Assembly (NCBI RefSeq): GCF_001417735.1
Contig: NZ_BBUZ01000026.1
Location: 248,001 to 312,000 of the forward strand
Reading direction: 5' to 3'
DNA: 64,000 bases
Source of the DNA: Streptomyces sp. NBRC 110028
Lineage (GTDB): Bacteria; Actinomycetota; Actinomycetes; Streptomycetales; Streptomycetaceae
Shown here: positions 18,387 through 26,692 of the stretch, in pieces
Layout of the letters: each line of letters begins with the position of its first letter
Position numbering within the stretch: position 1 is the first letter of the stretch
Program-made: the position numbers and the translations under genes
Notes under the pieces: generated by a model
What the model was told of the DNA's origin: nothing
Databases searched by the model: none
What the model saw: the letters and a program-made list of their open reading frames with translations, nothing else

Positions 18387-18915
18387 CGAGGACCTGGGGC
18401 GCGATCGCCCGGCCCTCGCGGTGTCCGTCAACCGCCACTGCATCCGGATCACCGGGCCCGAACCGCGCGGGGAGGGGCCGATGAGCGCCCTGGTCGCCCG
18501 CCGCCTCTTCCGGGCCGAATTCCCCGCCCTTCCCGACCGTGCCGCCGCGGTGCGGCGCATGGTCACCGGCCATCTGAACGACTGGCGGCTCGGCGCGCTC
18601 GTCGACGGTGCAGTCCTCGCCACCAACGAACTGTTCGCCAACGCGGTGGAGCACGGCAGCTCCGGCCCCGCCGACACCGTGACCATCACCGTCTCCCTGG
18701 AGGCCGCCGGATGCTTCGGCCATGAGCTGCGGGTCGAGGTGGCCGACGGCTCGCCCGTCATTCCCGTCTTCCGCCGCGCCTCGCCGACCGAGGAGTGCGG
18801 CCGCGGTCTCGCCATCGTCGACTGCCTCGCCAGCGACTGGGGCACCGAGCCGCCGGGCCCGGGGGGCGAGGGGAAGAAGGTGTGGTTCACCCTGCCGCTC
18901 GAGCGCGCCTCATGA
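18337..18915 (+). CDS. RsbW-like ATP-binding protein (anti-sigma factor type)
   Basis: A serine/threonine kinase-like HATPase_c_2 protein of the kind found beside WhiJ/DUF397-type regulators in Streptomyces. N-box ATNELFANAVEHGSSG and G-boxes VEVADGS and CGRGLAIVDCLASDWG are present. Two starts are possible: GTG 18337 (192 aa; codon bias supports coding from here) or ATG 18481 (144 aa; strong GGGGAGGGG site and the family's usual length). Coupled by ATGA to the next gene. Confidence 0.8.
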   Translation: MSRSLPGLPQRPAPADDEDLGRDRPALAVSVNRHCIRITGPEPRGEGPMSALVARRLFRAEFPALPDRAAAVRRMVTGHLNDWRLGALVDGAVLATNELFANAVEHGSSGPADTVTITVSLEAAGCFGHELRVEVADGSPVIPVFRRASPTEECGRGLAIVDCLASDWGTEPPGPGGEGKKVWFTLPLERAS

Positions 18916-19385
18916 GCCCTGTGGGCGGCACCGTGGAGACCGACGCGGCCGACTGGCTGCTGTCCGCCAGCGACGACCCCGGGCGGGTGCGGCTCCAGTG
19001 GGCCAGCGGCGACGGCCTCGCCGATCTGCCGGTGGGCACCGTCTTCGACCTGGTCCGGATGGCCGACGACATCGGCACGGCGGTGATCCAGGCCCTCCAG
19101 CGGCGCGACGCCGCGACGGGGCCCGTGATGCTGGCGACCACCAGCCATGTGCTGACCTTCCTCGTCCCGCCCGGCTCCGCGGCCGAGTGGAAGCACTGGC
19201 TGGCCGGGACCCCGTACGCCCGCCGTCGCACGGTCGCGGCGGCCGGGGCGGGCCGGGTGCTGCGGTGCCCCCGCCCGGGGTGCGTGCGGCGCGGCCACGT
19301 CTGGCTGACCCGGCCCGGCGACGGCCTCACCGACAGCCGTACGCTGCGGGCGGCCCTGGAGGAGGCGGCGGGCCGTCCGGCCTGA
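18912..19385 (+). CDS. Hypothetical protein coupled to the RsbW-like gene
   Basis: A 157-residue soluble protein starting within the stop of the ATPase gene (ATGA), so co-translated. It has a central Cys pair (LRCPRPGCVRRGHVW) that could form a metal site with the nearby His, and a helical C-terminus. No family recognised. Conserved coupling to the ATPase suggests a partner or target role, but that is inference only. Confidence 0.7.
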   Translation: MSPVGGTVETDAADWLLSASDDPGRVRLQWASGDGLADLPVGTVFDLVRMADDIGTAVIQALQRRDAATGPVMLATTSHVLTFLVPPGSAAEWKHWLAGTPYARRRTVAAAGAGRVLRCPRPGCVRRGHVWLTRPGDGLTDSRTLRAALEEAAGRPA

Positions 19386-19395
19386 TCCACAAGAC

Positions 19396-19410
19396 ACCCC
19401 CTACAGGGGT
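19396..19410 (+). terminator. Short hairpin downstream of the RsbW-like operon
   Basis: ACCCC (19396-19400) and GGGGT (19406-19410) with loop CTACA, 10 bp after the stop at 19385; arms extend imperfectly with GA/TC. A weak candidate. Confidence 0.4.
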
Positions 19411-19464
19411 CTCGCGCCACCCCGCCGTATCCGCGCAGGTGGGGACGTAGCATCGTGTCGTGGC

Positions 19465-20226
19465 ATGAACACCATCGCCCTCTGGGAACTGGCCGCGCTC
19501 GCCGGTGCGGCCCTGCTCGTCGGCTTCTCGAAGACCGCCGTCAGCGGGGCCAACACGGTCAGCCTCGCCATCTTCGCGGCCGTACTGCCCGCCCGTGAGT
19601 CGACGGGGGTGCTGCTGCCGCTGCTCATCGTCGGCGATGTGCTCGCCGTGGTCACCTACCGGCGGCACGCCCATTGGGCCACTCTGTGGCGGCTGCTCCC
19701 CGCGGTCGCGGTCGGGGTGGTGGCGGGCTGGGCGTTCATGCTGTGGGCCGACGACGCGGCGGTGCGCGTGTCGATCGGCGCGATCCTGCTGTTCATGGCC
19801 GCCGTCACGGTGTGGCGACGGCGTGCGGGGGCGGACGGGGCGGCGGCCGGCCGGTCCGCCGGCGGCGCCGGGGGGCGGGCCAAGGCCGGTTCGTACGGTG
19901 CCCTCGGCGGGTTCACCACCATGGTCGCCAACGCGGGCGGCCCGGTGATGTCCCTCTACCTGATCTCCTCCGGTTTCCGGAAGCTCGGCTTCCTGGGCAC
20001 CTCGGCCTGGTTCTTCTTCATCGTGAACGTGTGCAAGGTGCCCTTCAGTGTCGGTCTCGGCCTGATCGACGGCGACTCCCTGAAGCTGGACGCGGGCCTC
20101 GCCCTCTTCGTGATACCCGGCGCCCTCCTTGGCAAGCTGTGCGTCGACCGCATCGACCAGCTGCTCTTCGAGCGGCTGGTGATCGCGGCGACCGTGGTGG
20201 GCGGACTGCAGCTGCTGCTGCGCTGA
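19465..20226 (+). CDS. TauE/SafE-family anion exporter
   Basis: A 253-residue membrane protein with about eight helices and the two family half-motifs GFSKTAVSGANTVSLA (20-35) and the inverted counterpart GGFTTMVANAGGPVMSLYL (150-170). The family exports sulfite, sulfoacetate or similar anions across the cytoplasmic membrane. No sulfur-metabolism gene is adjacent, so the substrate is open. ATG at 19465, without a strong ribosome site. Confidence 0.87.
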   Translation: MNTIALWELAALAGAALLVGFSKTAVSGANTVSLAIFAAVLPARESTGVLLPLLIVGDVLAVVTYRRHAHWATLWRLLPAVAVGVVAGWAFMLWADDAAVRVSIGAILLFMAAVTVWRRRAGADGAAAGRSAGGAGGRAKAGSYGALGGFTTMVANAGGPVMSLYLISSGFRKLGFLGTSAWFFFIVNVCKVPFSVGLGLIDGDSLKLDAGLALFVIPGALLGKLCVDRIDQLLFERLVIAATVVGGLQLLLR

Positions 20227-20340
20227 CCGGCCCGCGCGCTGACCGCGGCGCACTGCCGCGAGGCCAAAGAGAGCGATAGCGTACTGAACGAGGTGGATTA
20301 CACCACCGAAGGGTGAACCGAATAAGGGGGTTGTTCCGGC

Positions 20341-21399
20341 ATGAAATCGACCAGACTCAGTGGCTTACGTGGAACGTTCGCCGTCCTCATCGCCGCGTTC
20401 GCCGTCGTCCTCGGCCTGGCCGCGCAGGCCGGGACGGCCCGGGCGGACGACGGACCGGGCCTGACCGGACTGAGTTTCACGTCGGTCAACAGCGGCCGCA
20501 ACCTGGACGTACAGAACGGCAACACCGGGGACGGCGTCTTCATCGTCACCAACTCCGCGCCGGGCCACCACCAGAAGTGGCACGCCAACACGCAGGCCGA
20601 CGGGGCGTTCACCCTCGTCAACGACGACACCGGCAAATGCGTCGAAGCCGGCTACCCGCTCAGGCAGCAGTCCTGTACCGCGTCGTCCGGCCAGCGCTGG
20701 TACTTCCAGCCCGTGAGCGGCGCGAGCGACACGTTCATGATCCGCAACGCCGGTGACAACAAGTGCGTCGACGTCGTCCTGGCCGCCCAGTACGACGACG
20801 CGTGGACCCAGACCTACGGCTGCAACGGCAGCAAGGCGCAGCAGTGGAGGATCCCCTCGTCGGCGACCGGCGCCGCCCTCCGGGCCGCGGTGGAGCACGC
20901 GTCGAAGCGCTGCCAGAAGGACGCGGCGACCTGCTCGTGGACGAAGGGTTCCCAGGCCCCGGCCGAGCCGCTGCCGAAGAGTTGCGTCTCTCCCGTCTGG
21001 TACAACGGCACGGAGGCGCCGGTCCCGTGGACGTTCTCGCTGAAGACCAGCACCGGCTGGTCGAGCAAGCTCGGGGTGTCCTTCACCGGGGAGATCGGCG
21101 CGGGAAGCGCGAGCCCCGTACAGACCAGCGTCAGCCTCACCATTTCCGGCGAGGTCAGCTACAGCCTGAGTGAGGAGCTGGGCAACAGCCTGACGATCAG
21201 CGTGCCGTCACATCAGTACGGTTGGGTGGCGCTGTCGGAGCTGGCGACGAAGGTGACCGGTGAATGGACCTTCGACGCGAACGGTTTCCCGTGGAAGGCG
21301 CAGGACACCGTCACGGTCCCGCTGCGCAGCGACGACCAGGGCCGGTCCAGCATCTATCTGGCGCAGACCAGCCCGGACTTCACGTCCTGCGACAGCTGA
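20341..21399 (+). CDS. Secreted beta-trefoil lectin fused to an aerolysin-like C-terminal module
   Basis: A 352-residue exported protein. Signal peptide 1-35 (Ala-x-Ala before Asp36); ricin-B beta-trefoil from about 42 to 170 with the three QxW repeats QKW (78-80), QRW (118-120) and QQW (167-169); then a Ser/Thr-rich beta domain (216-350) with alternating polar residues and the phrase LTISVPSHQYGWVAL, reminiscent of aerolysin/ETX-MTX2 pore-forming folds. Codon 9 (20365-20367) is TTA, predicting developmental control. AAGGGGG lies ten bases before the ATG. The lectin part is firm; the pore-forming reading is inference. Confidence 0.75.
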   Translation: MKSTRLSGLRGTFAVLIAAFAVVLGLAAQAGTARADDGPGLTGLSFTSVNSGRNLDVQNGNTGDGVFIVTNSAPGHHQKWHANTQADGAFTLVNDDTGKCVEAGYPLRQQSCTASSGQRWYFQPVSGASDTFMIRNAGDNKCVDVVLAAQYDDAWTQTYGCNGSKAQQWRIPSSATGAALRAAVEHASKRCQKDAATCSWTKGSQAPAEPLPKSCVSPVWYNGTEAPVPWTFSLKTSTGWSSKLGVSFTGEIGAGSASPVQTSVSLTISGEVSYSLSEELGNSLTISVPSHQYGWVALSELATKVTGEWTFDANGFPWKAQDTVTVPLRSDDQGRSSIYLAQTSPDFTSCDS

Positions 21400-21406
21400 G
21401 CCGGAA

Positions 21407-21436
21407 GGTGGGTCCGCGCGGCCGTGCGGACCCACC
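21407..21436. terminator. Strong bidirectional hairpin
   Basis: Perfect 11-bp arms GGTGGGTCCGC (21407-21417) and GCGGACCCACC (21426-21436), eight-base loop, in the 39-bp gap between the convergent lectin and NmrA genes. Confidence 0.75.
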
Positions 21437-21438
21437 CC

Positions 21439-22287
21439 CTACGTCCAAGCCGCCCGGTGGGCGGTGGCGAAGTCCCGGAACGACCGGGGCTCGCGGCCGG
21501 TGATCCGCAGGACCGTATCCGTCGTACGGTCCTCCGCGCCGCCCCGGATGTCCTCGTCCAGGGCCGCCAGTATCGCCGCGAACTCGCGCGGTATCCCCGC
21601 GTCCGCCAGCCTCTCCCGCAACGCCCCGGCCGTCACCGTGACATGGCCGACCCGGCGCCCGGAGACCTCGGCCACGACGCGCGCCGCGTCGGCGTAGCCG
21701 AGTGCCTGCGGGCCGGTGATGACGTGGTCGGTGTTGTGCGGGCGGTCGTCCAGCAGGGCCCGGACGGCGACGGCGGCGATGTCGTCCGCGTCGACGAAGG
21801 CGACCCGGCCGTCGCCGGTGGCGGTGACGATCCAGCCGTCGCCGCGGATGGCATGGGCCACCGCGTGGTCGCCGGTGAAGTTCTGCATGAACCACGACGG
21901 CCGCAGCACCGCCCACTCGGGCACCGTGTCCCGCACGAGTCGGTGCAGGGCGCCCAGGCCGGGGGCGTCGGCGGGGACCGCGGAGGAACTGAGCAGCACC
22001 ACCCGCCGTACGCCCCGGCCGAGCGCGGCGGCGAGGAACGGTTCGACGAGGGGCACCGGGTCGGCCTCGCCGACGGGGGCGACCAGATAGATCCGCTCCA
22101 CCCCGCTCAGCGCGGCGGCGTGGGTGGCCGGGTCGTACCAGTCGAAGCGCACCCCCTCCGCGCCCGCCTCGGTTCCGGGCCGCCGGGCAGCCGCCCGGAC
22201 CGGCACCCCGCGCTCCCGCAAGCGCCGTACGACGCGCGAGCCGGTGTTGCCGGTCGCGCCGGTGACCAGCACGGCGGGTTCAGCCAT
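21439..22287 (-). CDS. NmrA-like NAD(P)-binding protein
   Basis: A 282-residue atypical SDR. Cofactor loop VTGATGNTGSRVV near the N-terminus, no canonical YxxxK site, and the family phrase LRPSWFMQNF. Such proteins act as quinone/NAD(P)H oxidoreductases or redox-sensing regulators. The start overlaps the upstream SnoaL-like frame by 8 bp, so both belong to one operon under the divergent TetR gene. Confidence 0.85.
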   Translation of the reverse strand: MAEPAVLVTGATGNTGSRVVRRLRERGVPVRAAARRPGTEAGAEGVRFDWYDPATHAAALSGVERIYLVAPVGEADPVPLVEPFLAAALGRGVRRVVLLSSSAVPADAPGLGALHRLVRDTVPEWAVLRPSWFMQNFTGDHAVAHAIRGDGWIVTATGDGRVAFVDADDIAAVAVRALLDDRPHNTDHVITGPQALGYADAARVVAEVSGRRVGHVTVTAGALRERLADAGIPREFAAILAALDEDIRGGAEDRTTDTVLRITGREPRSFRDFATAHRAAWT

Positions 22288-22701
22288 CGGTCCGGCCCCC
22301 CTCGGTGGCGAACGTCAGCCCGTCGTCCAGCATGAGCGGATTCCAGTAGTCCCGGTAGGAGACGATCTCGCCGTCCCGGACGGTGATGACGGCCACGTAG
22401 TCGATCCGGTGCGCGCGGCCGGTGGCGACGGCGACGGCGTCCACCGCGAACTCCACGATCAGCACGCCCGGGTCCGCGGTCCGGTGGACGACCTCGTGGA
22501 CGACGGCCCGCAGGTCGATGTGGTCGGTGTAGTCGCGCACGTACTCCCGCACCGCCTCGCGGCCCTCCAGTCTGCGCGGCCACCCGGGCGGGGCGAACGG
22601 GAACTCCATGGTGCCGTCCTCGGCCCACAGATCCACCCCCGCATGTCGTGGGCGAGCAGAAGCTCCCTGGCCCGCTCGTACACCCTGACGCGTTCGTCCA
22701 T
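22280..22701 (-). pseudogene. SnoaL/NTF2-like protein with a one-base frameshift
   Basis: The gene starts at ATG 22701 (AAGGAG eight bases upstream) with MDERVRVYERARELLLAHDMRG, then the NTF2-like sequence continues in another frame (DLWAEDGTMEFPFAPPGWP ... DYWNPLMLDDG). The switch falls at a run of five G on the coding strand (22636-22640); six G would restore one frame of about 140 residues. The intact family is a small cone-shaped fold (ketosteroid-isomerase-like, nuclear transport factor 2). It is either a true recent mutation or a sequencing error. Confidence 0.8.
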
Positions 22702-22738
22702 GACGGGTTCTCCTTCGATGGATGGACGGAATGAATGG

Positions 22739-22784
22739 ACGGGACGGTACCGTCCCGTTCGCCATGTAAGCAGAACGGTACCGT
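22739..22784. promoter_or_regulatory. Two palindromic operators between divergent TetR and SnoaL/NmrA genes
   Basis: A perfect 20-bp palindrome centred on GGTACC (22739-22758, core GGGACGGTACCGTCCC) and a second copy of its core, ACGGTACCGT (22775-22784), 31 bp centre to centre, about three helical turns. This is a textbook arrangement for cooperative TetR dimers. Confidence 0.75.
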
Positions 22785-22809
22785 CTCGTCCATCTGCTAG
22801 GGTCGGCCC

Positions 22810-23463
22810 ATGCCGGACCCCTCCCGCTCCGCCTCACCCGCCCGGCGCGCCCCGAGCGGCGCCGCCACGCTGCGCCCGCACAAGACCGAGGCCATCCGCG
22901 CCGCCGTGCTCGACGAACTCGCCGAACAGGGCTACGCGCGGCTGTCGATGGAGGCGGTCGCCAAACGGGCCGGGGTCGGCAAGAGCGCGCTGTACCGGCG
23001 GTGGTCCTCCAAGCAGCAGATGGTCATCGACGTCGCGTCCGAACTGAGCGTCGCGATGGTCGACCTGCCCGACTCCGGGTCGCTGCACGGCGATGTGCTC
23101 GCCGCGCTGCGCGCGGTCGTCGACTGGCTGACCCATCCGCGGTTCAGCCGCATCATCCCGGACCTGATCGCCGAGGCACGCCGGGACGAGGCGCTGTCGC
23201 GGGCGCTCGCCGACAGCATCGGCGGACCGCGCCGCGATCGCGCGGTCGCGCTGCTGGACCGCGCGATCGCGCGCGGCGACCTGCCGCCGGACACCGACCG
23301 CGAACTGGCGCTCGATCTGCTCGCCGCGCCCGTCTACTGGCGCGTCGCGGTGCGGGGCGTGCCGCCGGAGCCGGGCTACCTGGAGCGCGCCGCCGACCTC
23401 GTCGTGCACGCCCTGTCGGCCCGGGGCGCGCGAGCCCGGCATGATCCGGAGGACACCCCCTAG
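22810..23463 (+). CDS. TetR-family regulator
   Basis: A 217-residue repressor: HTH at about 30-70 (MEAVAKRAGVGKSALYRRWSSK) and a C-terminal TetR_C-type ligand domain. Divergent from the NmrA/SnoaL operon across two palindromes, hence the likely local repressor. The first 20 residues are a Ser/Pro/Ala-rich tail. The ligand is unknown. Confidence 0.9.
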   Translation: MPDPSRSASPARRAPSGAATLRPHKTEAIRAAVLDELAEQGYARLSMEAVAKRAGVGKSALYRRWSSKQQMVIDVASELSVAMVDLPDSGSLHGDVLAALRAVVDWLTHPRFSRIIPDLIAEARRDEALSRALADSIGGPRRDRAVALLDRAIARGDLPPDTDRELALDLLAAPVYWRVAVRGVPPEPGYLERAADLVVHALSARGARARHDPEDTP

Positions 23464-23593
23464 TTCCCCGTATGGGCCCGGAAAACAGGGCGGTGCGGTA
23501 CGCGCCGCCGCATCATCCTGGGGAGGGCGAGCCATCGCCCGCGGGGCGGCCGCGCCGCGCACCTGCCGACGACCGCGACCCGAGGAGCCCCCC

Positions 23594-24448
23594 ATGGCCA
23601 CCGGTCTCTCCGTCCATATCGGACTCAACCAGGTCGATCCCGTGGCGTACGACGGCTGGAACGGCGAGCTGAGCGCCGGCGAGCAGGACGCGGCCGACAT
23701 GGCCCGGCTCGCCGGCGCCGCGGGCTTCGAGGTCACCGGCCCGCTGCTGACCGGCGCCGCCACCGCCGAGGCGGTCACCTCGGCGCTGGAGACCGCGGCC
23801 GGCCGGCTGGCCGAGGGCGACATCCTCTTCCTCACCTACTCCGGCCACGGCGGCCAGGTGCCCGACCTCAACCACGAGGAGACCGGCGACCGGCTGGACG
23901 GGACCTGGGCGCTGTACGACCGTCAACTGGTCGACGACGAGCTGTTCGGGCTGTTCGGCAAGTTCGCCAAGGGCGTGCGGATCTGGATGCTCTCCGACAG
24001 CTGCCACAGTGGTACGGCCGCCCTGCGGCTGCCCGAGCTGCTCAGCCCGGGCGAACTCGGCCGGCGCTTCGCCACCGACGACCCCCGCGAGGTCGGCAGG
24101 AGGCTGCGGGCCATGCCCCAGCCCGTGCAGTCCGCGCTCTACGCACGGGACCGCGACCTCTACGACCGGATCCAGAAGACCCACACCGCCAAGGACCTCG
24201 CGAGGATCGACGCCGATGTGCTGCACATCTCCGGCTGCCAGGACAACCAGACCTCCGCCGACGGCGTCGTCAACGGACTGTTCACCGGCACCCTGCTGGA
24301 GGTCTGGCGGGGCGGCGCGTTCCCCGGCAGCTACCGCGCGCTGCACCAGGAGATCGTCAGGAGGATGCCCCCGGACCAGACCCCTCATCTGTCGCTGGCC
24401 GGATCCGCGCGCCCCGCCTTCGCCCGGCAGCGCCCGTTCACCATCTGA
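23594..24448 (+). CDS. Orthocaspase (peptidase C14, caspase family)
   Basis: A 284-residue stand-alone caspase-fold protease. Catalytic dyad His85 (LTYSGHGGQ) and Cys137 (SDSCHSG) are both present, with the acidic substrate pocket region LYDRQLVDDEL between them. No signal peptide, so cytoplasmic. Bacterial metacaspase-like enzymes cleave after Arg/Lys, and proposed roles include regulated cell death. GAGG precedes the ATG at 23594. It lies 90 bp before a SpoIIE-type phosphatase in the same direction. Confidence 0.88.
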   Translation: MATGLSVHIGLNQVDPVAYDGWNGELSAGEQDAADMARLAGAAGFEVTGPLLTGAATAEAVTSALETAAGRLAEGDILFLTYSGHGGQVPDLNHEETGDRLDGTWALYDRQLVDDELFGLFGKFAKGVRIWMLSDSCHSGTAALRLPELLSPGELGRRFATDDPREVGRRLRAMPQPVQSALYARDRDLYDRIQKTHTAKDLARIDADVLHISGCQDNQTSADGVVNGLFTGTLLEVWRGGAFPGSYRALHQEIVRRMPPDQTPHLSLAGSARPAFARQRPFTI

Positions 24449-24538
24449 CCGTGACCGCATATCCCCCATCGGTGGTGCGGCGGTGTGCAGGGCGAGGTAT
24501 GACAGAGGGAGGGCACGGCGAGCCGGTGAGGTGCCGGT

Positions 24539-26653
24539 ATGACGACGCATGACCGTCTTGACCACGACAGCGAGGCGGACCGGACGGGCGGGGACGGTCC
24601 GGCCACCGCCGCGGGCGGGGTGCTGGGCTTCCTGCGGGTCGCCGCCGTGGTGCTGGACGCCGACGGCCAGATCACCCTGTGGAGCCCCGAGGCGGAGCTG
24701 CTGTTCGGCTTTCCGGCGGCCGAGGCCCTGGGCCGCCGCGCGGACCGGCTGCTCGTCCGCCCGGAGGACCGTCGGGCGGCCGTGGAGTTGTTCGCCCGGG
24801 TCCGGGCGGGCGACACCTGGGCGGGTGTCTTCCCCGTCCGGCGCCGGGACGGCGCCATCGTGCGCGTGGAGTTCCACACCATGGGCCTCCACGACGTGCA
24901 CGACGACGCGTACGCCCTCGGGCTGGCCGCCGATGAGGAGACCGTACGGCGGGTCGAGACCGACCTGGCCGTATCGGGCCTGTTGATCGAGCAGTCGCCC
25001 GTCGGCCTCGCGGTCTTCGACACCGAGCTGCGGTGGCTGCGCGCCAACCCCTCGCTGCGGCGCATGAACGGCCTGGCCGAATCCCTGGTGCGCGGGCGCC
25101 GGATCAGCGAGATGCTGCCCGGTCTCGACGCCGAGGCCATCGAGACCGCCATGCGGCGCGTTCTGGCCACCGGGGAACCGATCCTGGACCAGCAGACCAT
25201 CGGCCGGACCCCCGCCGACCCCGACTCCGACCACGCCTGGTCGGAGTCGTACTACCGGCTGGAGGACTCCGGCGGCCGGGTCCTGGGCATCGCCGTCTCG
25301 ATCATCGACGTGTCCGCACGCCACCGGGCGGCCAGCGAGGTCGCCGAGGCGCGTGAGCGACTGGCCGTCGTCGCCGACGCGGGCGTCCGCATCGGCACCA
25401 CCCTGGACCTGCGGCAGACCGCCCAGGAACTCGCCGACGTGGCGGTGCCCCGGCTCGCCGACCTCGCGGCCGTCGACGTCCTCGACGCGGTGGTGCACCG
25501 CGAACCCGTGGCCCGGGGGCGCAGCGACGGCTCCGCCCGCTTCCGTGCGCTCGCCGTCGCCGCCGGCTACCCCACCGACGCGGTCCACGCCGCCGACCCG
25601 GTCGGCGAGATCGCCCGCTACGGCCCGAGCCGCCTGATCACCCAGTGCGTGCGCGACGGCAGGCCGATCCTGCTGTCGCACACCTCCGAGCAGGACATAC
25701 GCCGTATCGCGCGCGACGAGGACGCCGCCGAGGTGCTGCGCCGCGAGGGCGTCCACTCCTCCATCGCCGCCCCGCTCATCGCCCGCGGCAGCGTGCTCGG
25801 CACCCTCAGCCTGCACCGCACGGTCAACACCAGGCCCTTCGACGAGGACGACCTGACCCTCGCCGGCGAGCTGGCCATCCGCGCCGCCCTGGCCATCGAC
25901 AACGCCCGGCTGTACGGGCGTGAACGGGACGCCGCGCTCACCCTCCAGCACAGCCTGCTGTCCCTGCCGCCGCGGGAACTCGACGGCCTGGAGACCGCCT
26001 CCCGTTATCTGCCCGCGGTCAGCGCCGCGGGCGGCGACTGGTTCGATGTGCTGCCGCTGCGGGACGGCAGGGTCGGCCTGGTCGTCGGGGATGTCATGGG
26101 CAAGGGCATCCACGCCGCCGCGATCATGGGGCAGCTGCGCACCGCGACCCGCGCCTTCTCCAGACTCGACGTGCCTCCCATCGAACTGCTGCGCCACCTC
26201 GACGAGATCACCCGGACCCTGGGCGACTCCATCGCCACCTGCCTGTACGCGGTCTGCGACCCGCGCACCGGATACTGCGAGCTGTCCACAGCGGGCCATC
26301 TGCCGCCGGTCCTGGTCCACCCGGGCGGCGACGCCGAGCTGATCGACGCCCCCAGCGGCGCACCGCTGGGCGTCGGCGGCGTTCCGTTCGCCGCGGTCGA
26401 CTGCGAACTGGCCGAGGGCGCGGTGCTGGCCCTGTTCACCGACGGCCTGGTGGAGAAGCGGCACGAGTCGCTGGACGTCGGACTGCACACCCTGGTCCAG
26501 CTGCTGCGCCGCCACCACCACGGCCCGCTGGACCGGATCTGCGACCAGGTGCTGGCCGCGCTGCACGGGGCGCCGGACGACGATGTCGCGCTGCTGCTGG
26601 CCCGGCTGTGCGGGCGCTCGCCCTCCGACGGGGAACGTGGTTACGGTGGATAG
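24539..26653 (+). CDS. PAS-PAS-GAF SpoIIE-type PP2C phosphatase
   Basis: A 704-residue signalling protein. Two PAS domains (about 28-140 and 150-265), a GAF domain (about 290-465) and a C-terminal SpoIIE/PP2C_2 phosphatase (about 490-700) with metal-ligand motifs GGDWFDV, VGDVMGKG and FTDGLVEKR and the terminal DDDVALLLARL. No HATPase domain follows. Such enzymes dephosphorylate anti-anti-sigma factors, so this one probably tunes a SigB/SigF-type pathway in response to a bound ligand or redox cue. Confidence 0.9.
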   Translation: MTTHDRLDHDSEADRTGGDGPATAAGGVLGFLRVAAVVLDADGQITLWSPEAELLFGFPAAEALGRRADRLLVRPEDRRAAVELFARVRAGDTWAGVFPVRRRDGAIVRVEFHTMGLHDVHDDAYALGLAADEETVRRVETDLAVSGLLIEQSPVGLAVFDTELRWLRANPSLRRMNGLAESLVRGRRISEMLPGLDAEAIETAMRRVLATGEPILDQQTIGRTPADPDSDHAWSESYYRLEDSGGRVLGIAVSIIDVSARHRAASEVAEARERLAVVADAGVRIGTTLDLRQTAQELADVAVPRLADLAAVDVLDAVVHREPVARGRSDGSARFRALAVAAGYPTDAVHAADPVGEIARYGPSRLITQCVRDGRPILLSHTSEQDIRRIARDEDAAEVLRREGVHSSIAAPLIARGSVLGTLSLHRTVNTRPFDEDDLTLAGELAIRAALAIDNARLYGRERDAALTLQHSLLSLPPRELDGLETASRYLPAVSAAGGDWFDVLPLRDGRVGLVVGDVMGKGIHAAAIMGQLRTATRAFSRLDVPPIELLRHLDEITRTLGDSIATCLYAVCDPRTGYCELSTAGHLPPVLVHPGGDAELIDAPSGAPLGVGGVPFAAVDCELAEGAVLALFTDGLVEKRHESLDVGLHTLVQLLRRHHHGPLDRICDQVLAALHGAPDDDVALLLARLCGRSPSDGERGYGG

Positions 26654-26692
26654 TCCGTATATGGCTGCAAACGCCGCATTGGGTGGTATCCC

